From positions 1 through 64,000 of the forward strand of contig JAHHQG010000023.1 in the NCBI GenBank assembly GCA_018729555.1: a stretch of 64,000 bases of DNA. The letters run 5' to 3'. The DNA comes from Clostridiales bacterium. GTDB lineage: Bacteria; Bacillota; Sulfobacillia; RBS10-35. A program made the position numbers and the translations under genes. The notes beneath the pieces were generated by a model. The model was not told the origin of the DNA and did not search any database. It saw nothing but the letters and a program-made list of their open reading frames with translations. Below are positions 31,993 to 40,609 of the stretch, in pieces; positions within the stretch are counted from its first letter, which is position 1, and the number at the start of each line of letters is the position of its first letter.

Positions 31993-33372
31993 CTAGGGGT
32001 GGTGGGCCAGAAGGGTTCGCTGCACCTCCACCTGCTGCCCTGCAGCGTCCACCACCACGGTGTCCACCGCCCAGGGCACCAGGCGGCCCTCTTCGCCCCG
32101 CTGAAAATAGAGGACCATGAGGCTGTAGGGCACCTTCTTCCAGGCCGCCAGCCCCCGGATGCCCGCCGCCCCGGTGGTGCCGGCGTTGAGGTAGGTGCTA
32201 CCCCGGGCCTGCTTGATCTCCAGCCGGTGGATGTGGCCCGCCACCAACACCGGCGCGTAGCCGTAAAACTGCTCTGCCACCCAGGGGTGATGGGCCACCA
32301 GGATATGGGGAGGTTCCGGCAGGTTTCTCAGAGTCTCCCGCAGCCGTTCCGCCTGGGCCTCCAGCTCCGTGGGGGGCGCCACCGCCGGATGGGGTCCCAG
32401 GCTGGAGGGATCTCTTTCCCCCACGATGCGGATGCCCTGGATCTCCACGGAGCCCCCGAGGAGCACCGTCACGTTGGGGAGCTTTTTCAGCTGCTCCAGC
32501 TCCTCGGGGGCATCGTGGTTTCCCGGCACCAGCACATACGGCTTCCCCAGCTTCCCGATGCCCTCGAGAAAGCTCGCCTCCAGATCGGTCCCCCAGTCCA
32601 CCAGATCCCCGGCATCCACCACCAGATCGACATGATAGGCCTCCACCATCCGGCTGATGAGGGTGAGGGCCAGGGGGTTGCTGTGGATGTCGGAGACCAG
32701 CAGGACGGTGGGCCCTGGGCCGGCGGAAGGATCGGCGGGGGCGAGAGCCTCCACCGCCTTGGAAAACTGCCGCAGGCCGTCGGCCACGGAGCTGAGGTAG
32801 CTTTCGAAGGTGCGCCAGGTGTCCACGGTGTTGGACATGAGCTCCACCACCGCCGGCGCCGCCTCCAGGGCCCCTTTAAACTGGGGCTTTTGCAGCTCTT
32901 GAAGATCATAGCTGAGGGAGGTCCAGCCAAAGAGAAAGGCCACCGGCAAGAGCCCGCCTAAGGCCCCCGTCAGGGCCAGGGCCCACGTGCGCCGGCTGGC
33001 CAACACCCCCGCCCCGGCCCCCAGCAGCGCCGCAAAGAGGAGGCTTCGCCCCACCAAGCGCTCCGCCCCTTGCCGGAGATCCCGCTCCAGCTGGGGGAAA
33101 AGCTCCGGCCCCGGAGTTTCCCGGAGAAGGGCGCGGATGGCGGGGAGATGGATCCCGTCCAGGCGCACCACGATGGCCAAGGGCGCACCGTGGGTGCGCG
33201 CCACCGCTTCCCCCAGGGGCGGCAGGGAGAGGACCGTCTGCCCCTCCCGCTGGATCTCCGCCCGCCATGTGAGGGAGAGGCCCTTCAGGTCTTGGCGAAG
33301 GACGGCATAGTAGGGGAAGAGGAGGAGGGCCACCACAAGAGCGGCGAGGAAAGCCCGGACCTTGGGTTTCAC
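31993..33372 (-). CDS. Membrane-anchored metallophosphoesterase
   Basis: A 459-residue protein. Residues about 7-25 form one membrane span ([18 protein letters not shown]), two more lie around residues 125-175 ([36 protein letters not shown]), and the C-terminal 230 residues are a calcineurin-like phosphoesterase with [35 protein letters not shown] and AGHIHRLE. The substrate is unknown. The GTG overlaps the cinA stop (GTGA), so it lies in the ftsH-like-cinA operon. The 100-residue region after the first span is predicted to lie outside the cytoplasm. Confidence 0.82.
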   Translation of the reverse strand: MKPKVRAFLAALVVALLLFPYYAVLRQDLKGLSLTWRAEIQREGQTVLSLPPLGEAVARTHGAPLAIVVRLDGIHLPAIRALLRETPGPELFPQLERDLRQGAERLVGRSLLFAALLGAGAGVLASRRTWALALTGALGGLLPVAFLFGWTSLSYDLQELQKPQFKGALEAAPAVVELMSNTVDTWRTFESYLSSVADGLRQFSKAVEALAPADPSAGPGPTVLLVSDIHSNPLALTLISRMVEAYHVDLVVDAGDLVDWGTDLEASFLEGIGKLGKPYVLVPGNHDAPEELEQLKKLPNVTVLLGGSVEIQGIRIVGERDPSSLGPHPAVAPPTELEAQAERLRETLRNLPEPPHILVAHHPWVAEQFYGYAPVLVAGHIHRLEIKQARGSTYLNAGTTGAAGIRGLAAWKKVPYSLMVLYFQRGEEGRLVPWAVDTVVVDAAGQQVEVQRTLLAHHP

Positions 33373-34610
33373 GGGTGGAGCTGCTCCCACAAAAGGGCCA
33401 GGAGGGCCCATGCCGCCCGTTCCCGGATGGAAGACCGGGACCCGGCGTAGGTGCGCTTCTCCACTCCTTCCCCCTTGTCGCTGCACCAGGCCACAAAGGT
33501 GGTGCCCACCGGCCAGCGATCGCCTTCCTGGGCGGGCCCCGCATAGCAGGTGACGGCGCCTGTGAGATGAGCGCCTGTCGCCTTTTTCAGGCGGCGGGCC
33601 AGCTCCAGGGTGACCTCCCGGCTCACGGCTCCGTGGCGGGAAAGGAGCTCGTGGGGGATCTCCAGCCATCTTTCCTTCCAGCCTTCTGTGTAGACCACCT
33701 GGCCTCCCAGGAACCAGCGGGACGCCCCAGGCACCGCCGTCAGGGCCGCGGCCGCCAGGCCGCCGGTGCAGGATTCCGCCACGGCCACCTGCCACCCCCG
33801 GGCCAAGCTCGCCTCCCCGATGGCTCGGGCGAGATCGGCATGCTCCCGGGAAAAGACTTTGGACCCGAAGGCCTTTTCCAGCTCTTCGGCAGCCCGATCC
33901 ACTTCGGCGGGGTCATCCCCCTGGAGGTAGATCTCCACCGCTCCGGGGTGGACATAGGTGGCCCACTCAAGGCCGGGGCGGAAGCCCAAGGCTTCCTTTG
34001 CCCGTTGGGCCACGGCGCTTTCGGCGTAATCGGCGATGAAAAGGCTCTTTTCCGCCTGGGGCGAGAGGCGGGGGAACTCCTGGGCCAAAAAGGCCATCAC
34101 CTTCTCCTCCATAGGCAAGAGCTCCCGCGGAGGCCCGGGCAACACCACCACCCTGGGCTCCCCCGGCACCATGAAGCCGGGGGCCGTTCCCACCCGGTTG
34201 GGGATGGGGAGGGCCCCTTGGGGAAGGTACGCCTGCCGAAGGGCTCCTTCGTGAAGGATGAGCCCCCGCAAGCGATACACTTCTTCGATCCAAAGGCGGC
34301 TTTCCTCATGGAGGATAAGGGGTCGTCCCAGCCAGCGGGCCACCGCGTCCCGGGAGACGTCATCCGGCGTGGGCCCGAGACCCCCCAAGACGAAGAGGAC
34401 GTCGCCTCCCCGATCCCGGAGGAAATCCAGCCCCAAAAGGATATCGTCCATCCGATCGCCCACCGTCAGGCGCATCCCCGGCTCCAATCCCGCCCGCCGG
34501 GCCCACCCGGCCACCGCCGCACTGTTGCGGTCCACCACCCGCCCCGAAAGGACTTCCTCGCCGGTGATCAGGATATAGGCGCGCGGGCGCCTTCCACTTC
34601 CGCTAGCCAC
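33369..34610 (-). CDS. cinA: CinA-like competence/damage-inducible protein
   Basis: A 413-residue CinA. The N-terminal molybdopterin-binding-like domain has ITGEEVLSGRVVDRNSAAVA, LFVLGGLGPTPDDVSRDAVA and VVLPGPPRELLPMEE. The C-terminal NMN deamidase/CinA domain has AVAESCTGGLAAAALTAVPG with the active serine, and GTTFVAWC. It is involved in pyridine nucleotide recycling and often lies just before recA. The GTG start at 34610 overlaps the end of the ftsH-like gene by 43 bases; no later start fits the family. Confidence 0.93.
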   Translation of the reverse strand: MASGSGRRPRAYILITGEEVLSGRVVDRNSAAVAGWARRAGLEPGMRLTVGDRMDDILLGLDFLRDRGGDVLFVLGGLGPTPDDVSRDAVARWLGRPLILHEESRLWIEEVYRLRGLILHEGALRQAYLPQGALPIPNRVGTAPGFMVPGEPRVVVLPGPPRELLPMEEKVMAFLAQEFPRLSPQAEKSLFIADYAESAVAQRAKEALGFRPGLEWATYVHPGAVEIYLQGDDPAEVDRAAEELEKAFGSKVFSREHADLARAIGEASLARGWQVAVAESCTGGLAAAALTAVPGASRWFLGGQVVYTEGWKERWLEIPHELLSRHGAVSREVTLELARRLKKATGAHLTGAVTCYAGPAQEGDRWPVGTTFVAWCSDKGEGVEKRTYAGSRSSIRERAAWALLALLWEQLHP

Positions 34611-36067
34611 TGGCGAAACGCCTCCCCCGATAGAGACTCTTCCTCCACCAGCCTCTCCACTAGGACCGCAAAGCCCTCCCGCCCTTCTTCCAGCATCCGG
34701 CGCACTTTGCCTTCCACGCCCTTGAGGATCTGGCTCATGGCCTGGTGGAAGGCCCCTTTGGGGAGGAGCTCCGGGTCCACCACCCCCAGGGGCGACATGC
34801 CCGCTTTCACCATCTCCCGCGCCAGGCGGACGGCTTGCCGGAAATCGGAGACCGCGCCGGTGCTGCGGCTCCCCAAAAAGAGCTCTTCCGCTACCGACCC
34901 TGCCAGGAGGACGGCGATGTCCTCTTCCAGTTCCTTCTGGGAGCGCAGGAGGGTATCCTCCTGGGGCGAGCTCCGCACGTAACCCAAGGCCTGCCCCCGG
35001 GCCGTGATGGTCACCCGGGCCACCGACCCCGGCTTCAGGTGCTCTTGGACCCAGGCATGGCCCATCTCATGGGTGGCGATGCGCCGCCGCTCTTCCAAGG
35101 TGGGCCGCCGCTCGTGCTTTTCCCCCAGGATGACCTTCTCCAGGGAGTCGAGGAAGGCCTCATGAGGAATGGCGTCCAGCTGCCGCCGGAGGGCCCAGAT
35201 GGCCGCCTCGTTGCAAAGGCTCTCCAGCTGGGCGCCGGAAAAGCCGTAGGTTTCCCTGGCGATGGCCTCCAGGTCCACATCGGGGGCCAGGGGCTTGCGG
35301 GCCGTATGGAGGCGGAGGATTTCCAGCCGATCCTGGCGGCTGGGAAGGTCCAGGTGGACGATGCGGTCGAACCGGCCCGGCCGCAAGAGGGCCTCGTCCA
35401 TGAGGTCAGCCCGGTTGGTGGCCCCGATGACCAAAATCCGGGGCGAGTCCTCCGTCCCCAGGCCGTCCATCTCCACCAAAAGCTGGTTGAGGGTCTGGTC
35501 GTACTCCAGGTGGCTCATATGCCGGCCCCGCTGGCCCCCCAGGACCTCCATCTCATCGATGAAGATGACGGCGTGTTTACCCGCCTCTTTGGCCTTACGG
35601 CGAGCTGTGGCGAAGAGCTCCCGCACCCTCTGGGCCCCCACGCCGGCGTACATCTCGATGAATTCGCTTCCCGACGTGCTCAAGAAAATGCTGTCGGTAT
35701 AGTGGGCCGCCGCCTTGGCCATGAGGGTCTTCCCCGTACCGGGCGGGCCCGTCAGAAGGATCCCCTTGATGGGCCGGATCCCCAGCTTTTCCGCCTGCCG
35801 GCTGTCCAGGAGGAACTGGAGAGCTTCCTGCATCTCTTTCTTGGCGGTGCTGTGGCCGCCGATGTCATCAAAGGTGACGGTGGACCCCATCACGGGCCGG
35901 GTGAAGGGAGCGGGCTTGCGGAGGGCCGAGGTGGGCAGCAGCCGCCACATGAAGAAGGCGGTCAGCGCCAGGAGCAGGACGGGAAAGAGATCCAGCCCCT
36001 GGGTTCCGGCGAAAAGAAGGGCCCCGACGGCGGCCCCGCCCAAAAGCTCCCGCCAAAGCTTCTTCAC
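34568..36067 (-). CDS. FtsH-like AAA zinc metalloprotease without the large extracytoplasmic domain
   Basis: A 499-residue protein. Two membrane spans lie close together (LLGGAAVGALLFA and LFPVLLLALTAFFMWRLL), separated by only a few residues, whereas FtsH normally has a loop of about 70 residues there. The AAA domain has FDDIGGHSTAKKEMQEAL, GPPGTGKTLMAKAAA, IDEMEVLGGQRG and GATNRADLMDEALLRPGRFD. The protease domain has zinc ligands H333, E334 and H337 in ATHEMGHAW and the distal acidic site in LAGSVAEELFLG. The GTG overlaps the upstream gene stop (GTGA). It is a paralog rather than the housekeeping FtsH. Confidence 0.85.
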   Translation of the reverse strand: MKKLWRELLGGAAVGALLFAGTQGLDLFPVLLLALTAFFMWRLLPTSALRKPAPFTRPVMGSTVTFDDIGGHSTAKKEMQEALQFLLDSRQAEKLGIRPIKGILLTGPPGTGKTLMAKAAAHYTDSIFLSTSGSEFIEMYAGVGAQRVRELFATARRKAKEAGKHAVIFIDEMEVLGGQRGRHMSHLEYDQTLNQLLVEMDGLGTEDSPRILVIGATNRADLMDEALLRPGRFDRIVHLDLPSRQDRLEILRLHTARKPLAPDVDLEAIARETYGFSGAQLESLCNEAAIWALRRQLDAIPHEAFLDSLEKVILGEKHERRPTLEERRRIATHEMGHAWVQEHLKPGSVARVTITARGQALGYVRSSPQEDTLLRSQKELEEDIAVLLAGSVAEELFLGSRSTGAVSDFRQAVRLAREMVKAGMSPLGVVDPELLPKGAFHQAMSQILKGVEGKVRRMLEEGREGFAVLVERLVEEESLSGEAFRQWLAEVEGARAPIS

Positions 36068-36621
36068 CGGCCGGCGCCTCCTTTCTCCCGGGGGATGGAC
36101 CGGATGAGCTGCCGGTCCCCATCCCGCAAAAGGACCCATATGGCGTCCTCGGTGATATAGACACTGGCCGCCATATCCTCGGTTTCCCTTCCCCGGGCCT
36201 CCACCCGCGCCGCCATCTCAGTAAAGGCGCCGGTGGCCAGCCCTTCCCGTAAGATGGGATTCAGCTCATGGTAAAAGGCTTCCAGGCGGGGCGTGGGGTT
36301 GTCCCGGAAGACGACCCGAAAAGGCGCCTTCACCCGGGCCTGAGCTTTCTCTTCCACCGCATCCAGGAGAGGTCCCAGGGAGGCCCCCGGCGCGAGGCTC
36401 AAGGTGATGACCACCTCCTGCCCCTGCCAGCGCACTTGGGGGTTTTCCACCCCCGGAATCTGGGCGAGCTGCGCCTCCAAGGGACGGGCGATGGCCCACA
36501 CCCGGTAGACCCAAAGGCCGCCCCAAAGGAGGCCGAAGGTGAAGAGGGCGGCCAAGGCTCCCCACGCCCATCGCTTCCAGGATATCGACAAAAAGGTTCC
36601 CTCCTCCCCGCGAGGGGACAT
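36064..36621 (-). CDS. Single-span membrane protein of unknown function, partner of the FtsH-like gene
   Basis: 185 residues. A cytoplasmic leader of about 16 residues and one span (WAWGALAALFTFGLLWGGLW) are followed by about 140 residues predicted outside the cytoplasm, with alternating strands and helices (VRWQGQEVVITLSLAPGA, VRVEARG-like segments, ASVYITEDAIWVLLRDGD). I recognise no family. Its stop overlaps the FtsH-like start, so the two products are made together; it could provide the extracytoplasmic part the protease lacks, which is an inference. Confidence 0.75.
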   Translation of the reverse strand: MSPRGEEGTFLSISWKRWAWGALAALFTFGLLWGGLWVYRVWAIARPLEAQLAQIPGVENPQVRWQGQEVVITLSLAPGASLGPLLDAVEEKAQARVKAPFRVVFRDNPTPRLEAFYHELNPILREGLATGAFTEMAARVEARGRETEDMAASVYITEDAIWVLLRDGDRQLIRSIPREKGGAGR

Positions 36622-36692
36622 AATTCATCCTAACGGGGAAGGAGCCTTCGGCGCCAGGAAGGAAATTGGAAGGGCGAAGGGAAGAGGTGAGG

Positions 36693-38603
36693 GTGAGCCT
36701 CAAGGAGGTCCTTTCGGCCTGGGAAAAAGATCCTGACTGGCGCCGGCGGATCCGCCTCTGGCACCGGGAAGGCCCGGTGGGTCCCCGCCTTCTCCCTTGG
36801 CCCGACGATGTCCCCCGAGCCCTCAAGGACCTCTTTCAAGGCCAGGGCGTGAAGGCCCTCTACAGCCATCAGGCGAAGGCCTGGTCCCTCAGCCAAAAAG
36901 GCGCCTCCTTCCTCCTCATGACGCCCACCGCCTCAGGAAAGTCCCTGGCTTTTCACCTCCCGGTCCTCCGCCTCCTCCTGGAAGATCCCCAGGCCCGGGT
37001 CCTCTACCTCTACCCCATGAAGGCCCTCGCCCAGGACCAGATGGCCCGGTGGCATACCTGGGCCAGGGAGCTCTTTCCCTGGGAAGGGTCCGGGATAGCC
37101 GCCCTCTACGACGGCGATACCCCCCATGCCCTCCGGCCGGCCCTGCGCCAAAGGGCTCGGGTCGTTTTCACCAACCTCCCCATGATGAGGCGATCCCTCT
37201 TGGATCACCCTAACCTATGGGAGATGTTCCTCACCCACCTTCAGGCGGTGGTGGCCGACGAAGTCCACGTCTACCAAGGTCTTCTGGGGGGCGAAGCCGC
37301 TTACGCCTTCCGCCGCCTCTGGTACCTTCTCGGCGAGAGGGGGCGCCCCCTCCCCCAGATCCTGGCGGCTTCCGCCACCCTTGGAAACCCCCACGCCTTT
37401 GCCCATGCCCTCTTCGGGCGCCCCCTCGAGATCATCGCCGAAAGCGGAGCTCCCCGGCCCGAGCGCCACTACCTGGTGGCCCGGGAAGCCGCCCGGCCGG
37501 GAACTGAAGCCCGCCTCTGGCTTCGGGACCTTCTGGAGGGAGGGGTGGCCACCATCGCCTTTTGCCCCTCCCGGCAGGCGGTGGAGGAGCTGGTCTGGAG
37601 CCTTGGCCGCCTCTTACCCCACCGAAAGGACTCCATCGTGGCCTACCGGCGGGGCTACACCCCCGAGGAGCGCCGGTCCCTTGAGGAAAAGCTGAGGCGC
37701 GGCGAAGCGCAGGTGGTGGTGGCCACCTCCGCCTTGCAGCTGGGCATCGACATCGGCTCCCTGGATGCCGCCCTGGTGGTGGGCGAGCCCCCTTCAGTGG
37801 CCGCCTTCCACCAAGCCTGGGGAAGGGCCGGGCGCCGCGGCCATCCGGCCCTGGCCGCCTGGATCCCCGGCAGCGGAGGGAAGGAGCGGTATCCTCGGCC
37901 GCCCTTTTCGGTTCCCCCCGAATCCCTTTGGCTTCCCCATCCCCTCTCCTCCGGGGCTGGGGACCACCTTCCCCCGCCCCCCCTCTTTTTCCGCGGTTCC
38001 CTTTGGGGCTGGGACCTGGAGGGCCGCCGCCCCGGAGACCCGTACCTCCACCAGGGAACCCCCTTCCGGGTGGAGGCGGCGGCAAAGGACGGCTTAACCC
38101 TCGGCCGGGAAGAGGGGGTGCCCCTGGCGTGGGGGAAAGGAAGAAAGCAGATCCTCGCCTGGACTCCCTTGGGGGAAAAGCCCCTCGGCCGGGAAGCCCT
38201 TCTTCGCTGGGGCTTTGTCTACATAGGTCCAGACCCCCGCCCCGAACCCCTCCTGGCCCTGGGGAGCCGCCGCCCCCTGGGCTGGAAGCGAAGGCCAGGT
38301 CATACCCCTTTACGGTTGGCGGCCGCCCTCTGGCACTGGCCCCGCCTCTCCCCCCGGGAAGCCCCCCTCCTCTCCCTCCTGGCCGACGCCCTCCCGCCCC
38401 TCCTCCCCTTCTACACCGGCCTCTCGCCGCAAGATCTCCGCCTTCTCCCCGGTGAAAACGGCCTTTTCTTTCTCTTCCCGGGCCTTTCATCCCCGTGGGA
38501 ACCCTTCCTCCGCCTCTCCCCCTTCCTCCTCTGGACCGCTTGCCAGCGCCTCTCCCATGGAGGAAAACGGGCCCTTTGGGCCTTTCTTTCCCGCCAGTTT
38601 TAG
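36693..38603 (+). CDS. DEAD/DEAH-box helicase of the MrfA/YprA-Hrq1 group with a divergent C terminus
   Basis: A 636-residue helicase. Residues about 1-60 lead into the Q-like region ALYSHQAKAWSL, Walker A TPTASGKSLAFHLP, YPMKALAQDQMARW, the DEVH box VVADEVHVYQG, SATLGNPHAFA, then TSALQLGIDIGSLDAALV and WGRAGRRGHPAL. This is the MrfA (YprA)/Hrq1 order. MrfA in B. subtilis repairs mitomycin adducts and has a C-terminal domain with four cysteines; here the C-terminal 230 residues are proline- and leucine-rich and lack a cysteine cluster. The GTG at 36693 follows GAGGTGAG. It is the only + strand gene between 20650 and the end of the window. Confidence 0.82.
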   Translation: MSLKEVLSAWEKDPDWRRRIRLWHREGPVGPRLLPWPDDVPRALKDLFQGQGVKALYSHQAKAWSLSQKGASFLLMTPTASGKSLAFHLPVLRLLLEDPQARVLYLYPMKALAQDQMARWHTWARELFPWEGSGIAALYDGDTPHALRPALRQRARVVFTNLPMMRRSLLDHPNLWEMFLTHLQAVVADEVHVYQGLLGGEAAYAFRRLWYLLGERGRPLPQILAASATLGNPHAFAHALFGRPLEIIAESGAPRPERHYLVAREAARPGTEARLWLRDLLEGGVATIAFCPSRQAVEELVWSLGRLLPHRKDSIVAYRRGYTPEERRSLEEKLRRGEAQVVVATSALQLGIDIGSLDAALVVGEPPSVAAFHQAWGRAGRRGHPALAAWIPGSGGKERYPRPPFSVPPESLWLPHPLSSGAGDHLPPPPLFFRGSLWGWDLEGRRPGDPYLHQGTPFRVEAAAKDGLTLGREEGVPLAWGKGRKQILAWTPLGEKPLGREALLRWGFVYIGPDPRPEPLLALGSRRPLGWKRRPGHTPLRLAAALWHWPRLSPREAPLLSLLADALPPLLPFYTGLSPQDLRLLPGENGLFFLFPGLSSPWEPFLRLSPFLLWTACQRLSHGGKRALWAFLSRQF

Positions 38604-39766
38604 GGGGAAAGGTCCCACGGGGTGAGGACCCTTGGAGGAGGAAACCGGCCGAAGACCCGATCCCGCAAGGTGGCCCAGGGGTTCTTTTCCGCCGAAGCGC
38701 CCGCCTTCACCGGCACCGAGAAGAGCCGCCTCTCCCCGGCCCAGATCTCGGCCCGCCCGATGACAAGGCCGGCTGCCAGAGGGGCTTCCAGGCGCGAGGG
38801 GAGGATGAGCACCTGGCGGATGGAGGATTCCTCTTCGGGGGCGAGGGCGAGGGTGAGGTCCGCCGCCAGCACCGCCGGCACCCAAGACGGCCTCCCGCCC
38901 GCCACGGGAAGCCTGGCCACCGCCTCCCCCGTCCGGCCAAAGGTGCGCCAGCGGAAGGTCTCAAACCCCCATTCCAAAAGCCTAAGGCTATCGGACCAGC
39001 GGTCGTCGCTGTGGAGGACGACGGCGATGAGGCGGCCGCCCTCCTTTTCGGCGGAAGACACCAGGCAAAGCCCGGCGGCCGACGTCGTACCCGTCTTGAC
39101 CCCCGTCACCCAGGGCCGGTCCTGCAAGAGGCGATTGGTGTTGAAGACCACTTGGCACTGGGGCTGGCCCCGGGCATCGTAGCCTTCCATGGGCGCCTGG
39201 ACTTTTTTCACCAGGTCTTGAAATTCGGGGAGTTTAAGGGCGTAGCGGGTGAGGAGGGCCAGGTCGTAGACGGAGGTGACGTGCCGGGGATGGTGGAGCC
39301 CATGGGGGTTGACAAAATGGGTATCCCGAAGGCCAAGCCAGTAGGCTTTTTCGTTCATGAGGGCCGAAAAAGCCTCCACCGATCCCGCCAGGTGCTGGGC
39401 GATGGCCACGGCGGCATCGTTTCCCGAGGGAAGGAGAAGGCCCTCCAGAAGATCCCGCAGGGGATACCGCTCCCCCGGCCGGAGGCCCGCCCCCGACCCG
39501 GGGGTATAGGCGGCCTCCGGGCTGACGGCCACCAGCTCCTCCAGATCCCCCAGCTCCAGGGCCAGGACCGCCGTCATGATCTTGGTGGTGCTGGCAGGCG
39601 CCCGCCGCTCATGGATGGCCTTGCCGTAGAGGACCCTTCCGCTGCCGGCGTCCATGAGGATAAAGGCGTCGGCAGTGATGGACGGGGGATCCTTGGCGGC
39701 GGCATCCGATGGAACAGCCATCCAGGCCACGAAAAAGAGAAGCGCCCATATCCGTTGCGGCTTCAT
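38600..39766 (-). CDS. D-alanyl-D-alanine carboxypeptidase (DacF/PbpG-like)
   Basis: A 388-residue low-molecular-mass penicillin-binding protein (S11 family). A signal peptide (MKPQRIWALLFFVAWMA, cleavage near SDAAAK) precedes the active-site motifs SxxK in PASTTKIMTA, SGN in LPSGNDAAVAI and KTG in GVKTGTTSAAG, followed by a beta-rich C-terminal domain. It trims the last D-Ala of peptidoglycan stems outside the membrane. The 3' end overlaps the convergent helicase gene by four bases. It is one of three such genes in the window. Confidence 0.92.
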   Translation of the reverse strand: MKPQRIWALLFFVAWMAVPSDAAAKDPPSITADAFILMDAGSGRVLYGKAIHERRAPASTTKIMTAVLALELGDLEELVAVSPEAAYTPGSGAGLRPGERYPLRDLLEGLLLPSGNDAAVAIAQHLAGSVEAFSALMNEKAYWLGLRDTHFVNPHGLHHPRHVTSVYDLALLTRYALKLPEFQDLVKKVQAPMEGYDARGQPQCQVVFNTNRLLQDRPWVTGVKTGTTSAAGLCLVSSAEKEGGRLIAVVLHSDDRWSDSLRLLEWGFETFRWRTFGRTGEAVARLPVAGGRPSWVPAVLAADLTLALAPEEESSIRQVLILPSRLEAPLAAGLVIGRAEIWAGERRLFSVPVKAGASAEKNPWATLRDRVFGRFPPPRVLTPWDLSP

Positions 39767-39784
39767 GGTCGGCCCTTAACATCT

Positions 39785-40591
39785 CTATGAAGAGGCAGGG
39801 GCCAAAAGAATCTCCACGTTGAGGGGTGACCCTTCATCCGCCAAAAGGCCCTGGTCTTCGCCCTGGATGGTGAGGGTCACCGCCGGGGGGTAGCCCACCC
39901 GCAGGCGGATGGCTTCCGCAGCCTCAAAGGTGAGGGTCTGACCCTTTTGGAAGGTCCTTCCCCCTTCCACCACCTGGCCGTCGGCTTCGGCCCGCACCCA
40001 GCAAGGGGCCGAGAAGGTGAGGACCACCTCCAGGGATGAAGCACCCTGGACGCGGTAGCGGATGAGGGAACCCCGGGCTTCCCTTTCCACCGTTACGGCG
40101 GGGGTTTCTTCGGGAGGGGGAGGCGTTTCCTCCGGCGGGAGCTCCTCGGCAGGCGGTGGGGGTAAAGGCTCTTCCGCAGCTACATCCCGGGGCGCCCCAC
40201 CCCTTTCCCCCGACATCCACCACCAGCCGCCGGCGGCCAAGAGGGCCAAGATCAAGATCCAGATCCAAGGGCGCCGGGACGGGCGGGGCGAGGGAGCCCC
40301 GGGCGAGGGGGAAAGGGGCTTTTCCGGGCCCCTTTGAGGCGCCCCGTCGTCCTCCTCCTCCGGATGGGACTTGTCCCAGGCTTCCAATAGAGGCTCCGGG
40401 GGGAGGCCCAGGAACTGGGCATAGGCCCGGATGTAGCCCCGGACATAGACCCGCCCGGGAAAGACATCCCACTGGCCTTCCTCGATGGCTTCCAGATAGC
40501 GCAGGCGGATCTTGGTGGCTTCCTGCACATCTCGCAGGGTGAGGCCCCTGGCTTCCCGCGCTTCTTTCAGCTGCCGACCTACGGAAGGCAT
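39785..40591 (-). CDS. rodZ: RodZ-like cell-shape protein (cytoplasmic HTH, one span, beta domain)
   Basis: A 268-residue protein. The N-terminal Xre-like HTH has LKEAREARGLTLRDVQEATK and RLRYLEAIEEGQWDVFPGRV, then YVRGYIRAYAQFLGL. One span (PWIWILILALLAAGGWWWM) is followed by a proline- and glutamate-rich stalk and a C-terminal DUF4115 beta domain (LEVVLTFSAPCWVRAEADGQ, GQTLTFEAAEAIRLRVG). RodZ links MreB to the wall-synthesis machinery. The layout is complete. Confidence 0.9.
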   Translation of the reverse strand: MPSVGRQLKEAREARGLTLRDVQEATKIRLRYLEAIEEGQWDVFPGRVYVRGYIRAYAQFLGLPPEPLLEAWDKSHPEEEDDGAPQRGPEKPLSPSPGAPSPRPSRRPWIWILILALLAAGGWWWMSGERGGAPRDVAAEEPLPPPPAEELPPEETPPPPEETPAVTVEREARGSLIRYRVQGASSLEVVLTFSAPCWVRAEADGQVVEGGRTFQKGQTLTFEAAEAIRLRVGYPPAVTLTIQGEDQGLLADEGSPLNVEILLAPASS

Positions 40592-40609
40592 CCCCGCGCC
40601 CTCCTTCCC

